Shown here: positions 1 to 13,100 of the stretch, piece by piece
How the letters are laid out: the number at the start of each line of letters is the position of its first letter
How positions within the stretch are numbered: the first letter of the stretch is position 1
NCBI GenBank assembly: GCA_008694505.1
Contig: VZDJ01000216.1
Coordinates: forward strand, 2,713,539 to 2,777,538
From: Cyanoderma ruficeps
Lineage: Eukaryota > Chordata > Aves > Passeriformes > Timaliidae
Reading direction: 5' to 3'
DNA length: 64,000 bases
Translations under genes and position numbers: made by a program
The notes under the pieces: model-generated
The model's database searches: none
What the model was told of the DNA's origin: nothing
What the model saw: the letters and a program-made list of their open reading frames with translations, nothing else

Positions 1-1076
1 TAAGAGATCTCACTGCAAGACAACATGTCAAGACTCCCCAACAGTGCTGACATCACCATTCAGGGGACAACATGGGAAACAGTTGATTGTTCTAATAAAA
101 ATTTCAGACCACTTCTTTGGCCAAGGAGAGAGGGCCAAGGCCCAGAAGGGCCTGAGCACACTGAGCTTGCACGTGCAAAAGGCACAAGGCAGTGGCTAGA
201 GGAGATGGGGCGAAACCAGAGACATCTTAGTTTGATTTAGAATTAGCAAAAATTTCCAAACAGAACTTTGCAGATAACAGTCTGGAGGCAGCTCTAAGCT
301 TCCTCCTATCTTTGCTTCTAATGGGCTCTTCAACCTTCTCCAGTGTGTGCCTCCTCAGGGCCCTATGCCTCCTGAATCTCCAGTCTGCTCTATTCCAACC
401 TCTTGAAAGCACAAGCTCTGCCAAGGCCAAGAGCTCACTGGAGAGCCTGGAGCTGCTGCTCTGCACAGAACCAAGAATCCCACTCCAGCTGATAAGCAGC
501 ACCACCCTGCTACATGAGCAGCTCTCAACTTCTGAGCTACGGATTTATTTCTGCAGTGAGTCTCTTCAGCAGTCTGGAGAGCAGAACTAAACCTTGTCTC
601 TCTGACAGGATGCACAAATGGCTCCAGAGTCCCAGCTTGCCCGTGTCTCAAGGCTGAGGAGATTGTTGCTGCTGCTGTTGTACTCTGAGCAGAGGATGGT
701 GCAGTTCATCACACACAGCCCAGCTGGAGCAGCCACCCTCACTCCAGTACTGTCACACAGCACCAGGCCAGGGCCAGACCTGGAGCTAAATGACCCAGGC
801 ATCCTCTCTCAGAGCACACCAGCAGTAAACACTACCTTCATTGTACCTGCCAGGAGCAAGTGTGGAAGGCCAGCAGGGAACTCTGCATCCCTTGGAGTTC
901 TTGAGATAGTCAACTATGTGGTCAAGGCAGATTGGAGGACAAGACAAACCACAGGGTGAAGGACAGGAGGAGAACAAGTTCACGGTGCATGTTGAGGTTT
1001 GGTGACTTCAGGGAAGATGTCCAGGCAATCTGAGGAAGGAACTGCATGCCCAAGCAAGCCCCATGCTCGTACGTAC
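1..1076 (-). other. EXOC7: Part of EXOC7 intron 13, running off the window
   Basis: No exon, RNA gene or clear repeat was recognised here. The open frames in this stretch are short and match nothing known. Confidence 0.7.
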
Positions 1077-1143
1077 CTTGTGATGCCAGCATGGCACCTG
1101 CTGTCTCCTGGAAATCCAGCAATTGCTGTAGGAAAAGGATGGC
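1077..1143 (-). CDS. EXOC7: EXOC7 coding exon 13, last one in the window
   Basis: Encodes AILFLQQLLDFQETAGAMLA then SQ plus the first base of a Glu codon (residues 478-499). The donor is GTACGT. The next exon of the family (starting ETSS... in mammals) is not found to the left. Confidence 0.95.
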
Positions 1144-4100
1144 CTGGAAGCAAGGGAGGGAATTTAGGAATGAGGAACATTGTATCTCCTGTGCTCTGCT
1201 ATTAAGGATCGTAGAGAACCACGTGTCCCCCCCATACTGACAGGCATTCAAGAAACAAATCACTACACTCCTCTGAACTGCTGGGTTTTCCTCACACAGT
1301 CCCACCATGGCTGGGCAAGGGTCACCAGCTAATTGTAATTGTTAATGCCAAGACACCTTAATTTAAGAAGTTTCCCTAGTGCTCTTTTTAAAACTCCTTC
1401 AGAAGCTGTTTTCCACAAAGGATGGTTCAAATCATCATCACGTACGTTGCTGGTGAGTTCATGAACTGTCCCATCTTTTGGCATGTTGTATTCCTTGTCT
1501 GGATCATTCTAAAAGGGGAAAAGAGAGACATAAGGTGAGCGTGTAAAGGGAGACACCTACAATACAACTGCTGCTACAAGTGAGCTGAAGGCTTCTTCAT
1601 CCAGCCACTCCCACCAGCCTCAGGCCCAGCTCTTGCAGTGCCATCTCCTGGTGCTCAGAAACCAGAGCTGCCATGCACACACAGCTCAGAACCTCAGGGC
1701 TCTGTTCAGCATGTGACCATCACGCCTTCAGCTCACCTACCATTCACCAATCCCACCTCACACAGGAACAGCTTAACATGAGTCCTCCAAAACTTTTCAA
1801 GGCAGCAATTTTCCTTTATTTTAAATAGGATTAATTCTGAGATAGACTTGGTATTTGCAGAGGCCTGGATGCTCAGGTCAAATTATTTTTAGTATTCGTA
1901 TATGCATTTTGTAGTTAAGGATCTTAGGCAAAGGCCTTCTGGGTTTGAAACCAGCACCATGCATTTGGCATTTGACTGTCCCAAGCAATCCAGCAAGTTC
2001 CTGCTTCAGTCAGAAACTACATGGTCTCATGGAAAGCTGAAAGCTAAACTAGGGGTTTTGCTCCAAAAAAGTCTCTTCCAAGCCTGATCAGAGACCAATG
2101 AGGAGAATCCTACCTTAATGTTGTCTGCAAACTCTTCCAGTGCCTTCGCACCAGTGGTCTCCATGGAAGTGATCAGCCCTGGCAGTTTGTTCTTAGTGCC
2201 TGCTGCAGTTCCCTGGAATAGTTCCACAATAGGTCAGAAAACAAAAACAAATAGTATCTGAGCTTCCACCCAGCACCTACCCTCCCTCCTCCCTCACCCC
2301 AGCATTTCATTCTCAGCTCCCCACATGCAAGAAGAATATTTACAGCACCATCAACACATGAAATCCCACATTCTCCAGGAAGAAAGGGACGATGTTGTGG
2401 TGGTCCATCGAGGTGAGGACTTGAACTGAAAAGAGCTGCTACTGAGAGATGGTGAGCTGCTGATTCGCCAGCTCAGAAAAGAGCAAGGCGCATTTCTGTA
2501 ACTGCAGTCCATGCTGGGGGACAGAAGCAGCATGGCTTTGCTCAAAGCCACTGTGATAATCCATTCCAAAAAGTTCTCCAGATAACGCAAGCCACAGGAC
2601 CCTCTCCAATCCCATCACATTTACCTGCAAGACCTGGTCAAATTCTGGCTTCATCTGCTTGAGATGCTTCAGGATGGGGAAGATTGTGAGCACAGCTGAA
2701 TAGTCATGTCGGATGATGGCTTTCCTGGCAGCTGAGACAATGTTATCACCCTCCATGATCAAGTTATCCAATGACTCCTGCAACAAAGCCAAAGACTCAT
2801 GAGGAAGGAACAAGATTTCTGCCCATGCAGCACAAAGGACACCCATTCCAGATGACCATTTGGCTGATGTGTCATTTGTGCTACCAGCGAGGGACTCTAA
2901 GCACATGTTCTCCAGGCTCTGTGCAGGCCCTGGTTCCCTCAACAGGTCCTGGAGGACAAGCCAGAATCCTTTACAAGCACAGAGGCTCAACTGACCTGGA
3001 TGAGAGAATCAAAAGTCTTCTTCTGGTGGTGCTCTGGGACAATTTCTGTCAGGAGCTGGTATTCACTCTGGGCCAGTTTGACAAAGGCACTGACGCAGTG
3101 GATGTACGCGTCGATCTCGATGTCGAAGACGTCGTCCCTCCCTGCAAGGGCAAGATGCCTTTGGTTTACATAAGGAGCATGAGATTCTTCTGGGAAAGTT
3201 GGTTCTGGCTTTGCACCCATCCAAGTGTGAGAACAAGAGTCATCTTCTCACCACTCCTGCCCTGGGTTTGTGTGTGGGAATCTCTGAGTACCCTGCAGGA
3301 GGCAGGAAAAGTCACCCGCAGTTCAGGAAATGCACATCAGGACACCACCTCATTCCAGCCTCATGACAGAAGGGAAGTTTGGAGTTCTTCTGGGATACAG
3401 ACTAAATTTAATCATGGCCTTGAACACAGAGTACTGAACTCAGGAAGGTCTTAGGTGAATTATTCAACATCTCTGCTTGTATTTTTAGAATTCCTTATCT
3501 CCATCCATCATGCAGATGAAGAACTGCCATTTGGCATCAACATTTCTGGGAAATAAAGGCTGTCCTGGAAGGCAGCTTCTTCCCACTTGCAGAAACAAGA
3601 TAAAAACCAGGCTGATGAACATTTACATCCTATGAAGCAGGAATATCAGCACAGGTAGGCGAGTTATCTGCCACACAATGTTGCATACAACTATCTGAGT
3701 CCTAAAATATTAATATCTCAGTCAAAGATCCTACATGGTAGGCATGAAAAGTGATAAAAGGGCCAGCAACAAATCACGCCAAGGACTGCTGGATGTGTCT
3801 GCAGGACAGACACAGACAGACTCCATGCTGCAAGACAGCAAGATGACACAGAGAGGCCTTCTCTAAGCTATAGGCTGCTGCTTCTCTCCTCCCAGAGACT
3901 TCTGATGGAAAAAGAACCAATTCTTCCCTATGCTAACAGGTCCCTCAGGTTGATATTTCAAAAGTTTTGGTCAGCAGGACACACAGACTGCCTACAGTGC
4001 AGTGGTGCACTGCAGTGTGTGCTGCACTGATCCCTTTCCTGCTTGCTTTGCTTCAGCACCCAACAGGCCAGCAGCCACCTACAGGAAAATGTCCCTCAGC

Positions 4101-7100
4101 AAGGTGACCTTTGGTTGGACAAAGTTGGGTTCTTTGTCTGAGGGCTAGGGGGAGGGTGTGAGTGGCAGGATTGAATTCTACTGAGAAGAGCCAGAGCTTC
4201 TTAGCCAGAGTAGGCTCATGCTCCAGGACTGCCCACGGAGAAGAACAGCCCTGGTTACACCGTGACAGTGGAACACACTGGGACGCAGGGGGGACCAGCT
4301 GGTTCCCAGTGCCAACCCGGTACTCACCCGCAGCCAGCCCGTGCTTGTCGCCCAGGGCATCGGAAAGGTGCTTAACGCGTAAGTCATGCTCATGACCTAG
4401 TGAGATGGCAGCTGGCACAAACAGAAGGCGCAATTTATCCAGGGTGGTCACAGCAAGGATGCTCACTCTGGCTGGAAGCTGCTTCAAGCCTGCCTTATTT
4501 GATCTGGTGGACATCTTTTTCCCTACAGTCCCAGGAATGCTTCCTGACCAAATCCTTTTGTTGGGCTATATAGCGGTAGCAACCCTTTGAAACCTGATGA
4601 GAAGTGTGAGTTCAGTTGTTTCTTGGACCACAAGAATCCCTTGAACTTCCTGCCATATGTTCTGAGTGGGATTGCAGGCTTCAGAGTCCAATTTTTACCC
4701 ACATCCATTAAAAATCCACACTCAAAGCCCCTCTCCTGCTCAGCATGAGGATTTTCCCCCACATGAATGATGTTAGTCACCATCTGGGGTTCAGCAGGCT
4801 GCAGCAGAGGTGCTGAAGAGACCTGCTTAGCATGGATTCATAGCAGGAGGCAGGAATGTCTTAGAGATGCTCTGAAGCATCTTCTCCCTTATCTGACACA
4901 ATCTCTAGGAGCAAAGGAGGTCAGAAAACAGGAGACAACCATCTAGGCAGGTCTGCACAGAGAACATGTACAGGCAGAATGCACTAAGCTACCTGTGGTC
5001 CAACACTTCAGCACCAGGTTTGGAAAGGTCACTAGGAAACTGAATGTCTCAAAGTCCAGGCAAAAAGAAAAGAGAACAGGAACACCACAAGCAGATGTCA
5101 GCAGAGCTTCCATTATCCTGGTGGCTGTGGTGGGTCACTGTTAAGGTAACATCCCTCTCCACTTCTGCTCATGCTTATGGAGACTTTGAAATTCAGACAG
5201 CAATTTTGGAATAGAACAAATAAACCAAAAATAATTTGCCCCTCCAGCATCTTCTTGGTTCCCCAATCCAATGCTGTCCACCAAGCACTGAACTAATGGA
5301 AGCTCCACCTGGGAAAGCAAGGCTGATACACAGGGAAAGTCAAGGGTGAACTAGCTGGAGCTGTGATTACCTTCCATAGGAATGAGGTTAGAGGCCCCCT
5401 TTTTCCCATCTAGACCATGCTGAGAGTACTGTTTCAGAAGGTTCTGAGCCTTACGGATCGTGCCTGTCACCAGAACCAGAGAGAAGAGACAAGAAGACCT
5501 AGAAAATGAGTGAAAGAAAACAAACCCAGAACACCAGCCCTCCACCAGCAAGTAACCTGGGCCAGCAAGAGGATGCTGGGCAGCAATGAGGATGCTCAGC
5601 ACGGGAACGTGAACCCCCAAACTCATGTCCAAGTGTGCAGATACAATGGGGTTTCCAGAATGTTTCCCTGCTTTGAGGCTTGGGGCATTCCAGCCAGGGA
5701 TACAGAATCAGTGTGGAGACACAGCACGGTATGGCTGGGTGATAAACACAACCAGAGAAGGGAAGGCATGAAGCTCCCTTCTCTGTAATGGGTTTACTGA
5801 AGTTGGTGCTCTGCATCCAAGGTTTGCTGCTTTTCCTCAGCTGTGGAAGCAGGGTTCTGCATATGGACAATTCCTGTCTGGCAACACGTTGCCTGCTCCT
5901 CAGAGCCACAACTGCAGTCACTTAGTAAGAGATGCCTTTCTGAGGGGTATTTTCTGAGCATAATCAATAAAGAACCACCAGGAGCCCCAGAGCCAAGACA
6001 AGGAATGGTACAGGAAGCAGTAAAAGGGTGACAACCTCTGGGCTTTTTTTGCAGCAGCAATTCCCATCACAGGAATCCCAGAATAACGGATGCTGCCCAC
6101 CCACGTGTAACTTGCACTAAGCCACCCTAATCCCCAAGACACTTCTCTTCTAAAGAACTGCAAATCAATTAAAACCATGGAAAAAAAAATAACACTGGGT
6201 TAGAAGATTTATACTTTAAACACACAAAAACCAGACAGAACTGAACAAAAGGCAGTGCTAGATATACAGCTGGAAAGCACAAAACAAAGCATTAATGTGA
6301 CAACTGAAGCCTAGGCAGTGTTTCCACATTAAAAGGTTAGTTGTCATGCAACAAGCTACAATTATCACAAGCACACCGACACCCTCTCATAGCAGAGCTT
6401 TGCTGTTGCCTGCACAACAGGGAACTGGAAGTTTTGGGAAGGTGGAAGGAGTTTCTATAGGAGACCCAAATGAAACAGAACCGGGCTGAGTAAATGAAGA
6501 AGCCAAAAACATAAAAATGCTGCTGCCAAAATTAAGAATTATTCTTCCACTATAAAGTAATAAATACTTCAAGCATGCAGAAGATCTCTACTTCCACCAC
6601 TAACTGTGAGCCACAGTGCAGCCTGGAAATGAGTGCTGGCTGCCCAAATGCTGAAGGGAGCTCAAGTATACACTGCTGCACACCCCTGGAACAACATTCT
6701 GGGACAGAATTCATCCCATAAAGGGATTTATGGCAAGGGAAAGGAAATTTCAGGGCCCCCAGACAGTGGGGGAGAACAGGAGAGAGAAGTGCCCCTTGAA
6801 TTACCAAACTGCCTTAACCTGGTGCACTTACTAAATAACAGAACATGGTTCCCAAAATTTAATATTTCACAGGTGATGTTGCCCTTCTACCAGTTCAGTG
6901 TTCTCCATCACTTTGTAAAGAAAGAAAAAAAAAATCATATCCAGAGAACACTTCTTCTAGCAGGAAACTTCTCCCCTCTCGACCCACACCTGGGAGATGG
7001 GAAGTCTCATGCCCTTGCTGGCTGATGCATTTGCCCCCAGCTTCTGCCACATGAGGAAATGAGGGCTATGCCTCTTCTTCCAAGCTTCCTGATGCTCTTC

Positions 7101-10100
7101 ACACTCCACATCTCCACTTTATTCTTAGCTGCTTCCAGAAACCTCAAGAGCCTGGGCACACCAGCAAGCTCCTCTTCCTTACTGCTGCTCCTATGGCCCA
7201 GCAGCTGCAGAGCAGCTCAACTCAGGTTCTTCCACCTGTTCTTTCATCTTTCCCATTTTCAAGCATTTAGGGGGAGGGGAAAAATACAAAGGAATAAAAA
7301 TAGAGGGTGAATTGGTGTGAAAACCAAGGAGACAGTGCAACTGCTGCTGCTGTCAGCAGGCTCTCACTCCACAGCTATGCCGGGGATGTTTTCACAGCCC
7401 ACTCTTGATGGTCTCTTTTTCAATTTTTTCCTCTTTTCCTCAATTTCAGGAGCTGATTATGCTACATTTTATTTGCATAAGCACAATTACCTGTGTTTAC
7501 TGACACACACCGAGTGTTCAGTGTCCAGGGGCATCACTTCAGTGCTGCTGGATCCCTCTGACTTGGCATCACAATTAGGCTTTAATGGATTCTGGTGGAA
7601 GCCAAATGCTTTTGTTCCAAGATTTTTTTCCCTATTAAGCAGCTCCCTAACCAAATGGGACTGTGCTTCAGCTACTAACGAAAACATCACATTCAAGCCA
7701 GGCAGTGATCAGTCTGGGAAACAGGAATGGGCTCTTTATTCTGCCATTCAACCTGCCTTTAGCTACCACCTCACTGGAGCACTAAGGAAACTCAGACTGG
7801 TAGCCTGAGAAGAGCCTCCAAAGGTCGAAAAACACCTGAAACCTTTGCTCCTGCAGCCCAGTTGTTCCACAGAGTGGGGTTTGGGCATACATGAGACATT
7901 TTCCAAATGCAACCCATTCTCTTGTTGCTCTCTCCCATTAGGCAGTTTTCTATCCAAACAGCAGGGCAACACACCCTCTTTCCTCAAGCACCAGCTGCAG
8001 GAATCTGCAGGAAACCAGACAATGCCCTCTGGCTTTTGCAGGCAGCCAGCCTAGGTGGCTCCATCCTTCCACAAAAGTGCAGAGCTGCTGAGCTGCCTGC
8101 TGCTCTCAAGCCAAAAGAGAGCACAGGGTCTACAGGCATCACAAAGAAGCTTTATTTTATGCACATATGTTTGCAGCAGGATGTTTTGGGAATCTGAATA
8201 TACCTGCTCTCTGAGAGGGAGTGCTGACATTCCAAACAGCAAACTAAAACCAGAAAAAAACCCACAATCAACTTGCCACTGTCAAGTGTCACTTAAGAGG
8301 AGATAACTCTGTTTTAGAAGCATCTCCAGCAGTCAGATTTTTAACTGCATGATGTAATGACAGGAGACAGCATGGGGTACATCAGACAAAACAGGAACAG
8401 AGAGATGAACAACACCCTCTGAAACAAAACTTGGTATGGAGCATGTTCTCAACACAGTCCCTGGGGCTATCTCTGTCTTGTTACCTTGTCCCAAATACCT
8501 CACCTTCTCTTTATCCCCTCCTGTGCCTTGTTTTGTGGTAAAAAAAAAGCTACAGCACATCAGATTTAGTTTGTTATTTACCCCTTGGAACAGGTTAAAG
8601 TGTGCATTGGGGTGTGCACTGGGATATTCTTCCTCAAGGACCAAGGAAATTAGGTCTCTTGTTGGAAGTGTCAAAAAAACCCCTTGTCTGAAATCCAGAT
8701 TGGCAGAAGTTGGCTTTACTTACTGAAATAAAGTAACAGAACAGAAAAAAACCTTTGTCCAAATTGAACAAAGGCTAAATGCAGCGGACTCAAACATGAT
8801 AATGTCGCTCTGAAGAGAGCCACTGTGCCAGTGTGAAGATGGTGTGAGACCTTCACCTCAAGAGCTGTACTTGAAAGCTAATGGAACTGCAGAAAAAACA
8901 GTGAATCTCTGCCCTAAGACTCTATTTTTCTCCATTTTTAATTTTGCTTAAGTACAATTCAGCAGTCATAAGAGATGGCTGGTGTATGAGGTTCAACATC
9001 CACTGCCCTTCAAGAGCTCCAGTCTGGTTCTCTGTCTGCTTCACGGAAGGTTGGAGACAAATGAGCCACTATTTTTTCTTGACATTACAATAAGCCAATG
9101 GATCACTTGAGACACTCTTTCCTTCATGCACCATCAGCTCTCTAAGGACATTCAGACCATGCTCTACCTGCTCCATCCCATAAAGTCCAATTGAACTGGG
9201 CATAAAGACAGGAAAATCTTCTGGCACAGCTACAGCTGAGACTTTCCTCATGACAAGCAATTCTGGATGCCCAAATGCATCCACTTTGGAGGAGTCCTGC
9301 TTGTAGGAACTTGTGCTCTCCAATGTGTGGGCTCCTCTCCATGGGACCATCTAAGACCTGAGACTACTTTAAAATATTCCAAGGATTTTTCAATAATCTG
9401 CCCATGAAAATAAAGAACCTCCCCCATCCCTGAGTTCTTACCTAAGTGCACAGAAGAGATACTATCACTTGTTAGGCTGCTCAGAAATGTTTGCTGACTG
9501 TGCTGAATTCACAGCAATAAAAACACAAGAACCACTTCAGAATCAGGTGATAACTGAGAAGTGTCAACCAAATCTGAAGCATCTGCAACCTGAGCTTCCC
9601 ACGGCTCAACTAGAGATCCCCACCAGCACCTTTCAGTGCCTCTGAGCCTTATCAGGTGCTTCTCTGCTGCCAGGGGAAAATTCACTGAAATTCACAGACC
9701 AATTCCATCAGCTTTCAGGGACAGCTCCAGGGTACAGCAGCAATGGCACAGATTGATTTTAAAAGATCACAGGGGCAGATGCCTGGATGTCACAGCCTTC
9801 CCCAGGCAGCCCTACCTCTCCAAATATCCCAGGCACACCCTCTGCAGCAGCAAGAAGAGGCCCAGCAAAGCCTCTCCACGCACAGAAGTGAAGAGAGTGA
9901 GCACCAGGGCCAGCACACATACACATAGACACACATTACCTGGGATGAGGACTGCATTCACATCAGGATTATAAAAATAAACACAATACAATTAAAATGG
10001 GTATTTTGTCTTCCTCCCTTTCCCCATCCCATTCATTCCCAGTCCCTACCCACTATTTTCCTGAACCCACTAAGAGCATTGGGACAACACAGGACAAAAT

Positions 10101-13100
10101 AGGAAAGGGGAGTATTGGCCAGGTAAACCTACAGAAATATGAACTTTTCTGATGTGATCACTGTTACAGAGGAGAAAACAGAGTGCTGGGACACAGAGGA
10201 TCAATATCCCTGTGCTGGCTTTTGCTGTCCCTCTTGGCTGTGCTCCCACTAGATGGCACATTCCAGAGACAGGAACTCCAGCCCTACACTCCCAAACTCG
10301 AGAGATCAACCTCACCAGCGGCACCAAAAGCAGCAAAACTGCATTGTGAGGAGAGGAGGAAAAACCCCCCACCCCATCCATAGCTCTTCCTGAGACAGGC
10401 TGAGGCAAGAGCTTTAAGAGCCCTTTGAAACTTCAGACAGTGTTGTATCTCATTTTTGTAGGCATCTACCTAATCCCCATCTCAGCTCCTGGGGGCTTCT
10501 TGCTTTTTAGCACAATAATAATTTATTCACAGCTAATGATTGACGTGAGGTGTTCTATCAGATATGACCTTTTCAATTGCTGTGGCACAGGCCATATTCC
10601 ATATGCCAAGGCTTAGGATTTCATCTGAGATCTTCTCAGATCAAATCCTTTTACAGCCCCCTCAGGTCTCTTTTTACTCATCTCCTTTGTTAAGGCCTTT
10701 CCTCTTCCTGTACACAGGGTCTCTCTGCTCCCTTTACAGCACCCAGAGAACAGACCTGATGGTTTGACAGACAGACAGAGTCTGTAATCCCAATGCTGAA
10801 TCCAGAGCAGAGAAGTGCTTACCTCCAAAATCTCACCTAAATGTCCTAAAACCACATTTTAGACACAGAGATACCTCAGCAATGAGAATGCCTGTTAATA
10901 CCCAGTGCAGTGACCCCTCCACAGGGACTCACCTGGTCTCTTGATTGGCTTTTTGGTGGGGGTGTCTTTCCTTTTGTTCTGAATGGCAGGGGAATACGGC
11001 ACCCCGGAGGAAGAGCTGTTCTTACGGAAATGGTCCTTCAGCCCCTTGATGGAGCGGTCCAGCTGCACAGAGCGGATTTGGAAGTAAACTGTCATGAAAT
11101 CTGAGGAGACAAGACAAAAATGAGATTATAAGCACACAGGGCACACTATATGGTAAAGCAGACACTTTGTCCCCTGCAGGGACTTACAAGACACACATTA
11201 GTGTGGGACCCCAAGTCAGCATTCTTCCCTCCCAGAGCCTCTCCTATTTTCTTTAAAAACTTCTCCCTTTCCCTGCAATATTCATTCCAGCCCTCCTGCC
11301 ACACACAACATTAATTCTGCTATTACCAAGCAGTGGAACTGACAGGAGATATTTGTGCAAGACATTGCCAATTCAAGTGCTCTGTTTCCAGCATGAGAGA
11401 CTTTACACACTTTTCAGGATTCAGGGCACTTGGGAATTTAATGAGGTGCTCGTCATTTGAAAGCAAAATGCAAGCTGACTAATAAAATATGCTGTATATG
11501 CATGAGTTGCCTTTGATCATGGAAAAATTCCTAAGAAGCTTTTAAGGATGTTCATCCTACTTGGTAGGCACAGTAATCACTCCCTCAGGAGTAAATCATT
11601 GAGGTGGGGGGTGATTCTTGGAGCTGCATGAATGTGAACGTTCACATTTCCTGTACAAGTCTACAAAGTCACTCAATCCTGAAGGAGAAGTTAATAAAGG
11701 ACTATAAAGCTCTAGGCATTTCTCGATGCTGCAGAACAGGAAAGGAGAGACATGCACAGAGTGAAGAAAGTCTGTGCTGCTTTCCTCCTGCCCTGGGTCA
11801 CATTTCATACAAAGAGTTCTGGTCATAAATATTTCCCAAATGGGAATAAGTGCCCAGTGTCTTGCATATTTATAAAACCTGAGCAGTAGATAGCTGCAGC
11901 TTCATCTCAAGGCATTACAGGTGTAAGTGGAGTGGATTTTTGCTACAGGACAGATTTTGCATTAACATAACTAATGCTTTGTTTACACAGCTCATTCTGT
12001 TCAACTGACAAACCACTGCTTCAGTCTCACTACAGAAAAAAAGCAGGATCTTCAGGTGCTGGAAAGACTGAACTACTCAGCTAAAAGGTGCCACTAAGGC
12101 ATCACTCCTCCTGCCAGTGCTGCCAGATGCCCACAGGGAAGAAGAGGCAGCACCACCCACCTTGATTCCTGCCATTCTCCACCAGCCAGCCCGAAATGCG
12201 GATGATGTCGTGCAGGACACTCTCCGGGAGGTGCTCCAGGGACATTTCCTCCTGCGTGTCCATCTCCTCATCCCCACTGATCAGGTCCAGGATGAGGATG
12301 GGTGGCACTGGCTTGGTGTGTCGCGTCATCAAGCTGCGGAATTCCGATTCCAGGGATTCCTTGCCCCGCTCAAAGAGGGATTTCTGGCACAAAACAGCAG
12401 GACAGAAGGAGAACAGGACTTCTGTAATCAGTCACTCATGAGTATTTCTGCATTAGAACATCCCTTCTAACTACTGTCAAGTGCTGCAGGCTTCAAACTC
12501 CAACCACGCCTGTATCTGAGAGACTTTTAAAGTGAATTAAATTTAAAAAAATGCTTGGGAGTCATTCAAGTGGGATTTAAACAGATCACCCACACTGCTC
12601 GAGCAGCTGAAGGACTGACAAGAGCTGCTTAGGAGGAAGTTCAATCAACTGCTCCTCCGCAGGTGCAAGAGCTGCTTTCAGAGTCCTCCTGGCACAACTG
12701 AGAGAGAGCAAAATGCCAGGAGCAGAAATGCTGCCCAATACAGCCTTAAACAGAAGCCAAAGCAATCATTGCTTCAGCTGTGCCCAAACACCACCTTCCT
12801 TCCCCAGGCAGCAAACCCACAGCCTCTCCCAGCAGGGCTGTGTCTGTCCCACGCTCATCCACAGCTCCATGACCCACCACACGGTTCAGCTCCGGGCTGT
12901 CTGGGTTGTTGTCCTGGAAGTATTCCACTGCCTTCTGGATTTTGTCCATGCAATTCAAGTATTCCTCCAACCTCCCCGTGGGGCTAAAAATAAAACCAGA
13001 AATAAAAAGCAGTGCCCCAAGAAGCAAACAAAATAACAAGAAAGCACCGGACCAGACCCAGGATAAAAATAAGGGAAATCTCAAATCCCTTTTCTTCAGC

